Part shown: one piece after another, positions 7,550 to 14,522 of the stretch
Layout: every line of letters begins with the position of its first letter
Numbering within the stretch: position 1 is the first letter of the stretch
From: a virus
Length of the DNA stretch: 44,047 nt
Strand: one strand, 5' to 3'
Virus record (IMG/VR): IMGVR_UViG_3300010354_000169
Location: 1 to 44,047 of that record
Translations under genes and position numbers: made by a program
The notes under the pieces: generated by a model
What the model saw: only the letters and a program-made list of their open reading frames with translations
Database searches by the model: none
What the model was told of the DNA's origin: nothing

Positions 7550-7702
7550 TCAGGTAAATTTGCGGATGTCTACGCCCATCGCCTCTAGGCGAGCGAGCAT
7601 ATCGACAGGGATTGGCCGATGTGTTCGGAGGAGAAAACAAGCAGCCCGATAAAGGCGCTCCTCATAACTCATCGAACACACCTTTTCAGTGAAGTTGCTC
7701 AT
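7550..7702 (-). CDS. Small protein of unknown function (50 aa)
   Basis: 50-residue frame (MSNFTEKVCSMSYEERLYRA...) with a helical middle (LYRAACFLLRTHRPIPVDML) and ending RKFT. Its ATG overlaps the stop of the upstream gene as ATGA, and it ends 18 bases before the SSB start. An inner ATG at residue 11 is an alternative start. The close packing supports translation; the function is unknown. Confidence 0.62.
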   Translation of the reverse strand: MSNFTEKVCSMSYEERLYRAACFLLRTHRPIPVDMLARLEAMGVDIRKFT

Positions 7703-7983
7703 TTGGCGATCTCGTTGTCTACGTACAGCTTGAGAGCCTGAAATTCCGCACGACCTCCTTCGCGCTCGTCGGCCATCATATTGCCCGTAGCCGTGAACAC
7801 GTCCTGGGCCTCAATACGCAACCGATGGCATAGAACAAGAAAAGCCGCACACACGGCGGCGGCCTGTATGTGCGGCGTGGAGTGGCGGTGTTGCAGCCTG
7901 TCGATTATCTCGAAACTCGCTTCAGCAACCTCCTTAGGAGGAGCGTTGTTCAGTGCGTCGAGATTGATCTTGGGTCTTTGCAT
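7699..7983 (-). CDS. Hypothetical helical protein (94 aa)
   Basis: Unrecognised family; helical throughout. The segment HIQAAAVCAAFLVLCHRL (about residues 38-55) is hydrophobic but contains His and Cys and fits a buried helix as well as a membrane span. Next comes QDVFTATGNMM and an amphipathic C-terminal helix. This pattern (helix, then 'DVFTATGNMM') is common in short phage proteins of unknown role near early replication genes. ATG 7983 has AAGGA upstream. The start overlaps the end of the previous gene by 50 bases. Confidence 0.72.
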   Translation of the reverse strand: MQRPKINLDALNNAPPKEVAEASFEIIDRLQHRHSTPHIQAAAVCAAFLVLCHRLRIEAQDVFTATGNMMADEREGGRAEFQALKLYVDNEIAK

Positions 7984-8188
7984 GGTTCCTTCTTCGTTTC
8001 TTCCTCTTCCTCTTCCCCTTATCGGAGAGCTTCACCCGGACGGCCTCCATAAAGGTGCCGTGGAATTTCCTTCGGTCGTCCTTCTCCATTTCCCTTAGGT
8101 TGAAGGATAGAGGAGCTTCATTAGTAGGGATTGTGACACTCCACTCTGCTGCTCCCATTTTGATAGTCACTCGGTTGTCTCTGCTCAT
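7934..8188 (-). CDS. Small basic protein (84 aa)
   Basis: Begins MSRDNRVTIKMGAAEWSV, has a beta-rich N-terminal half, then LREMEKDDRRKFHGTFMEAVRVKL, then a very basic stretch KRKRKKRRR typical of nucleic-acid contact. ATG 8188 has AGGAG 7 bases upstream; an open frame extends to 8224 but lacks a better start. The last 50 bases are shared with the next gene in another frame, which is long for an accidental overlap, so the basic tail may be partly constrained by both. It is the first gene after RNA polymerase. Function unknown. Confidence 0.66.
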   Translation of the reverse strand: MSRDNRVTIKMGAAEWSVTIPTNEAPLSFNLREMEKDDRRKFHGTFMEAVRVKLSDKGKRKRKKRRRNHAKTQDQSRRTEQRSS

Positions 8189-8249
8189 TCCGGATCTCCT
8201 GGAGAGTGGGGCCTCAATAGGCAACTGTTGTTTGGCAGATGGCAGGAAT

Positions 8250-10697
8250 TCACGCGAAGAAATAGTCGGAGGCGAGGACCGCAGACAGGTTCAGAGAGCC
8301 CTTCTCCGGGAGGGGCGGGAGCTTCTCTGCCACCTCCGGCGGGAGCTGGGCCGCCAAGCTGGCCCGGAACTCTGCGAGTACATCGTGGTTCTGGTACATG
8401 GATACGAACTCCTCTCGAAGTATCTGGGCAAGTCTGTCGGTGTCTGCGGCGTGGGTCCCGTAGCTGTCGTGGATCATCGCGAAGGCGGTGATCCCCTCAT
8501 CCAAGCAACGGCAGATCGTAAGCATCAGCGCCGAGGCGTCCATCGAATGCACGAAGTTGGGGCTCACTGCCGACGCCTGTTTATGGGCGTCGATAGTCTT
8601 CGTCGGCTCCACCGAAGTGAAGTAGACGACGCCCCCAGAGAAGCGGGTCTTCACGCGGTTGCCGCTGACCGTGCGGTAGTCTTGGCGAACCACGAAACCG
8701 GTGGGCGTTGTCCACTGCACGGGGATGCCGGCAGCGGTACACACACGGGCACACGTCTGGAGCCATCCCATAGCTTGTCGAGCCGCCACCACTACGTCCG
8801 AGATGCTGGACCATATCGCCTTGGACAGAAGCCCAGTGGCCCGAGGGAGGTCGGAACCGAATGGGTTCTCCTCCCCGGCCGAGAAGCGGGCGTTGACGGC
8901 CTCGCGAACGTAGTCCATGCAGCTCTTGAACGTGCCACCGTACGGGAGCACCATCACAGGGCGCTTGGTGATCTTCCGGTTGATGCCGAAGCGCACCCAA
9001 GCGTCCGCGATCCAGGCGTCTGGGCCACCCCCTGAGGCGATCTCCAGGAGCTTCTCGGTGGCCCTCTCAGCAACCCGCCCGTAGATGTCGTTGGGCTTGT
9101 CGCCGGGGACCAGATTGACGGCAGAGCCGCCGACCGGGTCTCGAAGCATCGCCGAGAAGTGCTGGATGCCGTTGCAGGAGCCATCTAGGGCGATCGGTAG
9201 GCGGGAGACGTAATTGCCGTCTTGAGCCTCACCCCACTCGAAACACCACGCCAGGAAGCTCCAGGGCTTGTCCGCCTCGGTCCACCAAAGGTTCCCGAGC
9301 GGGTCCTTGTAGACCTGGGCAACCTTCCCGGCGTTGTCCACCGCCCATTGGTAGCGGTCCTGAAGGCTCACCTTATCGTTCCCGAACAGGTTTGCCCCAT
9401 GGACCCCTAGCCAGAACATCCCACGCTCGCCGAGAGGCTTCCCTTCAGCGAACTGAAGGAGAGCCTTACACTCGTCGGAGCCCTGGGGATTGAGGGTCGT
9501 TGCAGCCGCATAGGCGCGGCCCCGGAAGTCGAGGCGGTGAGGGAAGTAGATCGCAGGCTCGTCGCGGTTGTCCGTCGCGATCGCCAGAGCCCGAGCGAAC
9601 TCGAACCGGGAGGAGCGACCGACCGCGTTCGCTTCGTGGATCGCGCGGATCTTAGTGCGCCAAGCCTTTCTGATCTCACCTCCCTTTACGTCCGCCTCGA
9701 CTTCCGGGGGTAGCGGAGGGATAGGGATATCCTCGCGGGGCGGCAGGCAAGGCAGCCCAGCGTTCCTTTCCCAGGCCATCGTCATCACGTCGAGGACGCG
9801 CGTATTGATGGCCCATGCGGTCTCCTGGAGCCCGTTGAGGCCCTTGAACACCGCGCCCATGTCTGACTTCCTCATCTCGTCAAGCTGGCCAGGGAAGCCT
9901 CTGGACAGAATGGACGGCTGCTTCATGCGAGCCGAGTAGTACGGCCCACCATCCACTGAGGTCCACTTCTGGGGTGGAACCAGCGTTGGCATGAAGAGCG
10001 GCCGGGTCAATGTTGATGCCTGATTGTAGTCCTTGAACCATCCTAAGACATCAGGGGACAGGCACAGCCTCGGAGTGGCGGTCTTGCCGACCTTGTGAAG
10101 GTGAACCTCAACAAGGCCCACCGTATGGATCATCAGCTCCACGAGCTTGACGCCGAGCTGAAGGCGGTCGTGAAGGGTCCACAGCCTGGGCTGTGTGACC
10201 TCGAACTTCATGGCCGCCAGCTTCAGGGCGTTCGCGGTCCTCTTGCCGGTTAGGCCGCGCTGCTTCGCACGGCGTACCACAGCGTCGTGGAGAGGCTTGT
10301 TGGCCAGCTCGAAGCGGCCAGCCATCAGCTCCACCTCTAGCTGCTCGGTGATGGCCAGGGCACAGGCCTTTAGGCCGTACTGCTTGGAGGCCGCGTTCAG
10401 AGCCGCTCGGATGGTCGTATAAGCAGCCAGCTCCGGGTCTATAGGCCGGAGCAGATGGACCTCCTTCTGGATCATGATCCGGTTCGGAGCGGGGTGCTCG
10501 ATGTCAAACCCGTCGATCACATAGTTCTTGATCGCCTCGATCATGGGCTCCATGGCCCGTTTCGCCAGGGCTCGGCCAGCCGGAGTGTCGGCAGCCTCAC
10601 CGCGCCCCAGGGTCTTGTTGATGACCTTCTGAGCCCGTTCCTGGCCCATCTCGATCATCCGATCCTCTCGCTCGATCTGCCGTTGGATGGCGTCCAT
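8250..10697 (-). CDS. T7-type single-subunit RNA polymerase
   Basis: Transcribes phage middle and late genes from phage-specific promoters. Length is 815 residues from ATG 10697 (T7: 883). Hallmarks: FPHRLDFRGRAY; motif A LDGSCNGIQHFSAMLRD with the first catalytic Asp; motif B KRPVMVLPYGGTFKSC with the Lys and Tyr that select the nucleotide; PNFVHSMDASAL; motif C MIHDSYGTHAAD with the second catalytic Asp; and a C-terminus ending FFA, close to the T7 FAFA foot. ATG 10697 was preferred because AGAGGG stands just upstream; a TTG extension to 10730 is less likely. It follows a strong terminator behind the integrase, so it needs its own promoter or readthrough. Confidence 0.97.
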   Translation of the reverse strand: MDAIQRQIEREDRMIEMGQERAQKVINKTLGRGEAADTPAGRALAKRAMEPMIEAIKNYVIDGFDIEHPAPNRIMIQKEVHLLRPIDPELAAYTTIRAALNAASKQYGLKACALAITEQLEVELMAGRFELANKPLHDAVVRRAKQRGLTGKRTANALKLAAMKFEVTQPRLWTLHDRLQLGVKLVELMIHTVGLVEVHLHKVGKTATPRLCLSPDVLGWFKDYNQASTLTRPLFMPTLVPPQKWTSVDGGPYYSARMKQPSILSRGFPGQLDEMRKSDMGAVFKGLNGLQETAWAINTRVLDVMTMAWERNAGLPCLPPREDIPIPPLPPEVEADVKGGEIRKAWRTKIRAIHEANAVGRSSRFEFARALAIATDNRDEPAIYFPHRLDFRGRAYAAATTLNPQGSDECKALLQFAEGKPLGERGMFWLGVHGANLFGNDKVSLQDRYQWAVDNAGKVAQVYKDPLGNLWWTEADKPWSFLAWCFEWGEAQDGNYVSRLPIALDGSCNGIQHFSAMLRDPVGGSAVNLVPGDKPNDIYGRVAERATEKLLEIASGGGPDAWIADAWVRFGINRKITKRPVMVLPYGGTFKSCMDYVREAVNARFSAGEENPFGSDLPRATGLLSKAIWSSISDVVVAARQAMGWLQTCARVCTAAGIPVQWTTPTGFVVRQDYRTVSGNRVKTRFSGGVVYFTSVEPTKTIDAHKQASAVSPNFVHSMDASALMLTICRCLDEGITAFAMIHDSYGTHAADTDRLAQILREEFVSMYQNHDVLAEFRASLAAQLPPEVAEKLPPLPEKGSLNLSAVLASDYFFA

Positions 10698-10711
10698 CGC
10701 ATCCCTCTTAA

Positions 10712-10752
10712 GTTGGTGACAGAATGACAACCGGACTTGGCAGTCTCTGCCA
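10712..10752 (-). repeat. Possible degenerate 13th leader element before RNA polymerase
   Basis: In transcription direction: a perfect hairpin (TGGCAG AGA CTGCCA, 10752-10738), then GGTTGTCATTCT (10732-10721), which resembles the conserved core GTTTGTCACTTT of the early leader array, then GTCACC and the ribosome site of the RNA polymerase gene. The order hairpin, core, GTCAC element, ribosome site matches the array, but similarity is partial. Offered as a candidate only. Confidence 0.4.
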
Positions 10753-10893
10753 CTGGGTTGGAAGCTCTGTAAGGGGTTACCCGTTGATTTCCGGGCTCCG
10801 TCATGTGGTGATGGGATATGTGCCTGTCAAGTGGCAGGATTTGGCGATCGGATTTTGAGACCGATGCCAAGTCCCAGGCCATTGAGAACAAAC

Positions 10894-10927
10894 AAAAATA
10901 GGAGGCCCGACGACACGGGCCACCTAT
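10894..10927 (-). terminator. Intrinsic terminator after integrase/tRNA
   Basis: In transcription direction: ATAGG-T-GGCCCG, loop TGTCGT, CGGGCC-T-CCTAT, then a T tract (TTTTTG). The stem has 11 pairs with one internal T-T mismatch. It lies 27 bases after the integrase stop and about 200 bases before RNA polymerase, so it separates the lysogeny block from the lytic block. Confidence 0.88.
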
Positions 10928-10953
10928 CTTCGTCACAGGATTTGTCACCAGGG

Positions 10954-12096
10954 TTAGTGGTGCGGGACGTGGGAGTTGAACCCACACGGCCCGTCAGGGC
11001 CAACGGCTTTTGAGGCCGTCGCGTCTACCGTTCCGCCACTCCCGCCGAGAACATGTAAGGGCAAGCGCGTTGCCGTGTCCAGGGCCAGCGGCCCCTTGTT
11101 CAAGACTTCCGCGCATGTCTCCAGGTCCTTCGGCGCGAGATGGGCGTAACGCTGTGTAGTCGTGATGCTCTTGTGGCCCATCCACACCATCACACGGTTT
11201 AGGTCCACACCTCTCTGGACAAGCCGAGAGGCGCAGGTATGCCGCCATGTGTGAATGGTGCCGTCCTCGATGCCGCAGTGAGTGAGCACCTTCTTCCATA
11301 GCCGGTATATCTTCAGGGGCTTGACCCAAACGAACGGGCCGTCCTTCCTCCCGGAGATGCTCCGGACCACTTCCAAGGCCCTCAGAACGCGATCGGTGGC
11401 CACCACAGAGCGGTTCGTGCCGTTCTTGGTGCCAACGAACGTGATCCTACGGCCCTGGATATCCTGCCAGAGGATCTTGCGAGCTTCCCCTAGGCGGCAT
11501 CCGGTGTCGGCCAGGAACGTGATCAGCGCGGCCTCCTCCATACGGGACCAGAGCATGAGCGTGGTGAGCGCCTCTGCTTCCTCCTGCTCCGTATAGAAGC
11601 GGATACGGCCTACGCCCTCCCGCTTCCACTTCATCTCGAAGCGAGCCTGGATATGCCCCAGGCGAACCGCGTTCTTGACGAGGACGGAAATGGCGGACGT
11701 GTGCCGGTTCAAGGTGCTATTGGAGTTCCTCTTATCCGTCGCGCGGAAATAGAGGTACTCGTCCACCTTCGCCGGCGTTAGGGCATCACGAACTGGCATC
11801 TTGGGGCCACACCACGCGGCGAACTGTCGGGCATTGAGCACGAGCATCCGCTCGGCCTTCTGACCGCGCCAGTGGTGCAGCTCACAATAGTCCACAAGGC
11901 CCCCAATCGTTACCGCCTGGGCTGCCTTGGTGGTGCCGCCTCTTGGGGACGGGATGGGCTTACCGAGCTTGTGAGCAGCCCGGCATTCCATCTCGTAGGC
12001 TTCTGCCTCGGCCGAGGTATCGAAGGTCTCGCGGACCCTGCTCTTGTCGAGCATGAAGTCGGCTTGGTACTTCGATCCCCTTTGACGTACTGGCAT
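10954..12096 (-). CDS. int: Tyrosine recombinase (phage integrase)
   Basis: Site-specific recombinase for integration and excision. 380 residues: an N-terminal arm-binding region (about 1-60), a SAM-like core-binding domain (about 60-155), and a catalytic domain with TGCRLGEA (R201), GTKNG (K224), HTWRHTCASRL (H282, R285), MGHKSITTTQRYAHL (H308 and nucleophile Y317). ATG 12096 has the strong site AGGAGG. The final about 29 codons are the same DNA as a complete tRNA-Leu on the same strand, so the C-terminal tail is dictated by the tRNA sequence and is probably not functional protein. It follows a MarR-like regulator and precedes RNA polymerase, the position of int in temperate-type T7-like phages such as cyanophage P-SSP7. 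Confidence 0.95.
   Translation of the reverse strand: MPVRQRGSKYQADFMLDKSRVRETFDTSAEAEAYEMECRAAHKLGKPIPSPRGGTTKAAQAVTIGGLVDYCELHHWRGQKAERMLVLNARQFAAWCGPKMPVRDALTPAKVDEYLYFRATDKRNSNSTLNRHTSAISVLVKNAVRLGHIQARFEMKWKREGVGRIRFYTEQEEAEALTTLMLWSRMEEAALITFLADTGCRLGEARKILWQDIQGRRITFVGTKNGTNRSVVATDRVLRALEVVRSISGRKDGPFVWVKPLKIYRLWKKVLTHCGIEDGTIHTWRHTCASRLVQRGVDLNRVMVWMGHKSITTTQRYAHLAPKDLETCAEVLNKGPLALDTATRLPLHVLGGSGGTVDATASKAVGPDGPCGFNSHVPHH
10958..11045 (-). tRNA. tRNA-Leu(CAA), probable attP
   Basis: A full class II tRNA of 88 bases including an encoded CCA. Anticodon arm ACGGC-CTCAAAA-GCCGT gives anticodon CAA. The long variable arm GGCCC-TGAC-GGGCC and T arm GTGGG-TTCAACT-CCCAC are perfect. The acceptor stem GCGGGAG/GTCCCGC pairs at six positions, with a G-G mismatch at 7:66. 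The D arm is TGGCGGAACGGTAGACGCG. It lies wholly inside the 3' end of the integrase gene, which is typical of an att site carried in a tRNA. It may be a working tRNA, an attP core, or both. Confidence 0.92.
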
Positions 12097-12105
12097 GATG
12101 TCCTC

Positions 12106-12468
12106 CTAAGATAGTCGCTTCAGATCGGTCAGGATGTCGTCCATCAAGCGGCGTCCCTTATGGGTCAGCGCGAGATGCTTCTCTCGCCTGTCTTGAGGGT
12201 TCACCTCCATGGATACGAGGTCCAGGCCGGGCGTGTTGCGGCTGCCAATGTCGGACAGCATCGCCACGATGCGAGAGGCGGCGCTGTCGGTTGCGTCCAT
12301 CAGACGGTAAAGATCGCGCTGGGCGATCCCCGGACGGCCAGCGATCAGAAACAGGCACATGGCCTGTGTGATCGTGGCGTCCGGATGAAGGTCCCTCAAT
12401 CTGGAGAGGACTCTCACAAGGCTCGCGGACAATTGGACGTAGGGGTTAGTTCCGGAGCTTTGGACCAT
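12106..12468 (-). CDS. MarR-like winged-helix regulator
   Basis: 120 residues with MarR architecture: dimerisation helix (YVQLSASLVRVLSRLRDLHP), winged helix-turn-helix (TITQAMCLFLIAGRPGIAQRDLYRLMDATDSAASRIVAML, where AQRDLYRLM and DSAASRIV form the HTH), a wing with VSMEVNPQDRREKHLALTHKGRRL, and a C-terminal helix (MDDILTDLKRL). The wing's DxR...LTxKG pattern is typical of the family. It lies 9 bases before the integrase start and is the only clear transcription regulator next to the integrase, so a role in the lysis-lysogeny choice is a reasonable inference. A GA-rich tract (12477-12490) precedes it in place of the leader element used by the genes upstream. Confidence 0.86.
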   Translation of the reverse strand: MVQSSGTNPYVQLSASLVRVLSRLRDLHPDATITQAMCLFLIAGRPGIAQRDLYRLMDATDSAASRIVAMLSDIGSRNTPGLDLVSMEVNPQDRREKHLALTHKGRRLMDDILTDLKRLS

Positions 12469-12493
12469 ATCATACTCTCTCTCTCTTTCCCCT

Positions 12494-12703
12494 CTAGTTG
12501 AGGGATAACCATACGATCAACGGAAAGGCCTTCTCCCCATTTGAGTTTTCCTCGTAGGACAACCCCAGTTGGAGGCACCGGGCTTGCGCTCGTTGCTCCT
12601 CCTCGCGGATTGCGGCGTCGGGCTCTAGGTACACTTCGAGCAAACGCGGCTCGTAGGCCTCGATATATTCCCGCGCCGAAAGGTGGCAGGCTGTAGCAGT
12701 CAT
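12494..12703 (-). CDS. Small early protein, unknown (69 aa)
   Basis: Last gene of the leader-array block. The N-terminal half is acidic and helical (YIEAYEPRLLEVYLEPDAAIREEEQRAQARCLQLG), followed by SYEENSNGEKAFPLIVWLSLN. ATG 12703 has AAGGGAG upstream. Its leader (12727-12795) is the most diverged copy of the array. Not recognised; possibly a host-takeover protein by position. Confidence 0.7.
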   Translation of the reverse strand: MTATACHLSAREYIEAYEPRLLEVYLEPDAAIREEEQRAQARCLQLGLSYEENSNGEKAFPLIVWLSLN

Positions 12704-12726
12704 CTACTCTCCCTTCTCTACACGAA

Positions 12727-12795
12727 GTTACTAACAAGTGTCAAGCGACCCTTAATGGCAGGGAGAGGGGCGTGGTGAAGCACTCCACCCCTCCC
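12727..12795 (-). repeat. Early leader element, copy 12 (diverged)
   Basis: In transcription direction: hairpin GGGAGGGGTGG ... CCACGCCCCTCTCCC with small bulges, then GCTTGACACTTGTTAGTAAC, a diverged form of the core plus second inverted repeat, then the ribosome site of the 12494-12703 gene. TTGACA here matches a sigma-70 -35 box exactly, but no good -10 is seen at 17 bases. Confidence 0.7.
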
Positions 12796-12808
12796 AGCCT
12801 CGGTCGGA

Positions 12809-12937
12809 TCATTCCTCAGATAGACAGAAGGCTTCCTCCCAGTCATCAATTACAGCGTTAGAGTACAACTCGTCAAGAGCTGAGTCTACGAACTGTTCAG
12901 CGATGGAAGGAAGGGCAGCTCCAAGGGTACTGTTCAT
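12809..12937 (-). CDS. Very small early protein (42 aa)
   Basis: 42 residues (MNSTLGAALPSIAEQFVDSALDELYSN...), acidic, ending WEEAFCLSEE. The start ATG 12937 has AGGAG about 8 bases upstream and follows a full leader element, which is the main reason to accept so short a gene. Small acidic proteins in this position are often inhibitors of host enzymes or DNA mimics, but no specific family is recognised. Confidence 0.66.
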   Translation of the reverse strand: MNSTLGAALPSIAEQFVDSALDELYSNAVIDDWEEAFCLSEE

Positions 12938-12954
12938 TTGTAGGTCTCCTAAAT

Positions 12955-13009
12955 GGTCACTGGAAAAGTGACAAACCCCCCGCCGCCCTTTGACAGATGA
13001 CAGGGGAAT
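12955..13009 (-). repeat. Early leader element, copy 11
   Basis: Hairpin CCCCTGTCA ... with GGCGGGGGG on the other arm (imperfect), then GTTTGTCACTTTT, then CCAGTGACC completing the inverted repeat GGTCACT/AGTGACC, then TTTAGGAG. Precedes the 12809-12937 gene. Confidence 0.85.
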
Positions 13010-13011
13010 AG

Positions 13012-13260
13012 TCAGTATTCGGCCGCGTTGAGTTCAGCGATCCGGGCGTCCGCAGCGCGGAGTTGGCGGATTGCTTCGCGAGCGCCTATCTTGCGCTTCT
13101 TCATGACCTTCCATGTGTGGAAGGCGTCCCAGTTGTTCGAGCTGTCCTGCAACGCTTTGCGAAGCGTCTTCGGCAGCTTGTCGTAGGCGTCCATTTGCTC
13201 TCTTAGAGTTGCAGAGAAAATGGACCCCTTCGCTCCGGGGATGTAATCGTTACCATTCAT
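13012..13260 (-). CDS. Small basic early protein, DUF6525-like pattern (82 aa)
   Basis: 82 residues from ATG 13260, which has AGGAG 7 bases upstream. The pattern REQMDAYDKLPKTLRKALQDSSNNWDAF...WKVMKKRK resembles short alphaproteobacterial and phage proteins with 'MxAYDxLPxxLRxAL...W' (DUF6525-type; recalled, not searched). The C-terminal helix is basic then acidic (AREAIRQLRAADARIAELNAAEY). Function of that family is unknown to me. It follows leader copy 10. Confidence 0.75.
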   Translation of the reverse strand: MNGNDYIPGAKGSIFSATLREQMDAYDKLPKTLRKALQDSSNNWDAFHTWKVMKKRKIGAREAIRQLRAADARIAELNAAEY

Positions 13261-13273
13261 GTTCAATCTCCTA

Positions 13274-13323
13274 GGTTACAAAGGGACAAACCCACCCCGC
13301 CACCTTGCTCGATGACGGGGTGG
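13274..13323 (-). repeat. Early leader element, copy 10 (second hairpin lost)
   Basis: Perfect stem CCACCCCG/CGGGGTGG (13323-13316 with 13299-13292), then GGGTTTGTCCCTTTGTAACCTAGGAG. The stem sequence differs from other copies but pairing is complete. The core is kept while the second inverted repeat is reduced. Precedes the 13012-13260 gene. Confidence 0.8.
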
Positions 13324-13326
13324 AAC

Positions 13327-14070
13327 TCAGGCTCTAACCACGTTCTCATTCGTCGCAACGAGCCGTAGCTTCCTGGGAGCAACAGGCCGCTTGGCCACCT
13401 TCCGCTTACGACGATGGGGCGTTGGCTTCTCGGTAGACACTCGCCATGGGCCGCCTAAGCCCAGCCAGATGCCGATGAAGGCAGTGAGGTCTAGCGAGAC
13501 CGGGAGGAGCCAGGGAGGCATCTGGTAGGGCGCCTCCTTGGTAGCTCGGGCTTCTGCCTGGATCAGCCTCTGCTCGGCATCAGCGGCCCTCTTACGAGCC
13601 CCCTCGGCCGTCTCCCGTGCGTTCCTGCATTGAGGTCCGCAGTTCTTGACACCGTTGAACCGGGCTTCAACTTGGGCAGCCTGCCTTGCGGCAGTCTTGG
13701 CGTCCGCTAGGTCTGACCTAGCCCGATCGGCTGCACTTGAGAGCGCTAGCCGTTCGGCGTGACTCCCTGCCTTGGCGTGATGTATCCGCTCGGAAGCGGC
13801 GTAGAAGGCCACCACAGCCGCAGGTACGACAACCAAGGGCCACACGAGGATGGCCCTCAGCTTCGATCCAGTGTCCCAAGCCCAATGGAACACCGGCGGG
13901 AAGAATGCCGCTGCTGCTACGAGGAAAGGGGCAGCGAGCACAATGTACGTGACTTGACCACCTTCCAGCCTGAGAGCGTACTCCCAGGCTCCGTAGCAGC
14001 TCAGTCCCGCTGCGACCAATCCGACGATGAAGACGAACGGCCGCCAGAAGATCCACTTGTGGTGTCTCAT
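13327..14070 (-). CDS. Inner-membrane protein with long coiled coil (247 aa)
   Basis: Four likely membrane helices (about residues 10-30, 40-60, 72-92 and 185-205) flank one large hydrophilic domain (about 98-182). That domain is an Ala/Arg/Glu-rich coiled coil interrupted by a Cys pair (NCGPQC). The C-terminal tail (about 215-247) is strongly basic (PHRRKRKVAKRPVAPRK) and probably cytoplasmic. It is by far the largest gene of the early block and the only one with this topology. Membrane proteins expressed early by phages often exclude competing phages or alter the envelope, but that is inference. No named family is recognised. Confidence 0.85.
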   Translation of the reverse strand: MRHHKWIFWRPFVFIVGLVAAGLSCYGAWEYALRLEGGQVTYIVLAAPFLVAAAAFFPPVFHWAWDTGSKLRAILVWPLVVVPAAVVAFYAASERIHHAKAGSHAERLALSSAADRARSDLADAKTAARQAAQVEARFNGVKNCGPQCRNARETAEGARKRAADAEQRLIQAEARATKEAPYQMPPWLLPVSLDLTAFIGIWLGLGGPWRVSTEKPTPHRRKRKVAKRPVAPRKLRLVATNENVVRA

Positions 14071-14085
14071 CTGTGAGCACTCCCT

Positions 14086-14139
14086 TGGTTACTAGCAAAG
14101 TCACAAACCCCCTGTCACCCGTCTCCAGATGGCAGGGGA
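14086..14139 (-). repeat. Early leader element, copy 9
   Basis: Stem CCCCTGCCA/TGACAGGGG (one G-T pair), then GGGTTTGTGACTTTGCTAGTAACC. The core has one change and the second inverted repeat is imperfect (GTGAC/GTAAC). Precedes the membrane-protein gene. Confidence 0.82.
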
Positions 14140-14143
14140 ATGC

Positions 14144-14434
14144 TCAGACCCAGCCCGAGACTGCCGGGTCCTTCACCTCTTGCGAGGCATCCTCAGCGAT
14201 GTCCGGGAGGCCCTCGTCGAGCCAGCCCTCAGCGAGAACCTTGCGGTCTCCTTGAGCGGGCCAGTTGCGAAGGACTACGCGGTATCGGTCTCGGTTCTCC
14301 TTGTAGTCGTAGCTCAGCTCCACCCGGATTGCGCCGGACCAGCCTGCTGCCTGGACTACAAGGCCTGAACTCTTATGGCCGCAACGGGTAGCCTGACCGG
14401 CTGGCCCTTGGAGCGTTCCATAGAAGTGCGACAT
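14144..14434 (-). CDS. Conserved small phage protein, 'MSHFYG' type (96 aa)
   Basis: Starts MSHFYGTLQGPAGQATRCGHKSSG, a pattern I recall from hypothetical proteins of many alphaproteobacterial phages and mobile elements (MSHFYG.. / G.ATRxGxKxSG / AAGWxGAI). The rest is beta-rich (AIRVELSYDYKENRDRYRVVL) with an acidic C-terminal third. It is probably a small beta-fold protein; its function is not known to me. ATG 14434 is preceded by AGAGGAG, after leader copy 8. Confidence 0.82.
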   Translation of the reverse strand: MSHFYGTLQGPAGQATRCGHKSSGLVVQAAGWSGAIRVELSYDYKENRDRYRVVLRNWPAQGDRKVLAEGWLDEGLPDIAEDASQEVKDPAVSGWV

Positions 14435-14457
14435 GGTGGTCTCCTCTCTCTCTCAAT

Positions 14458-14516
14458 GGTCACTAGGGAAAAGTGACAAACCCCTGCCATGCGGCGTACT
14501 GAACCACATGGCAGGG
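14458..14516 (-). repeat. Early leader element, copy 8
   Basis: Stem CCCTGCCATG/CATGGCAGGG with a 16-base loop, then GTTTGTCACTTTTCCCTAGTGACC (core plus second inverted repeat), then an expanded AGAGAGAGAGGAG ribosome region. Precedes the 14144-14434 gene. Confidence 0.9.
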
Positions 14517-14522
14517 AAATAG

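Noticed and set aside
8055-9035. 326-codon open frame on the plus strand
   Set aside because: Antisense to RNA polymerase and its neighbour; no protein-like features.
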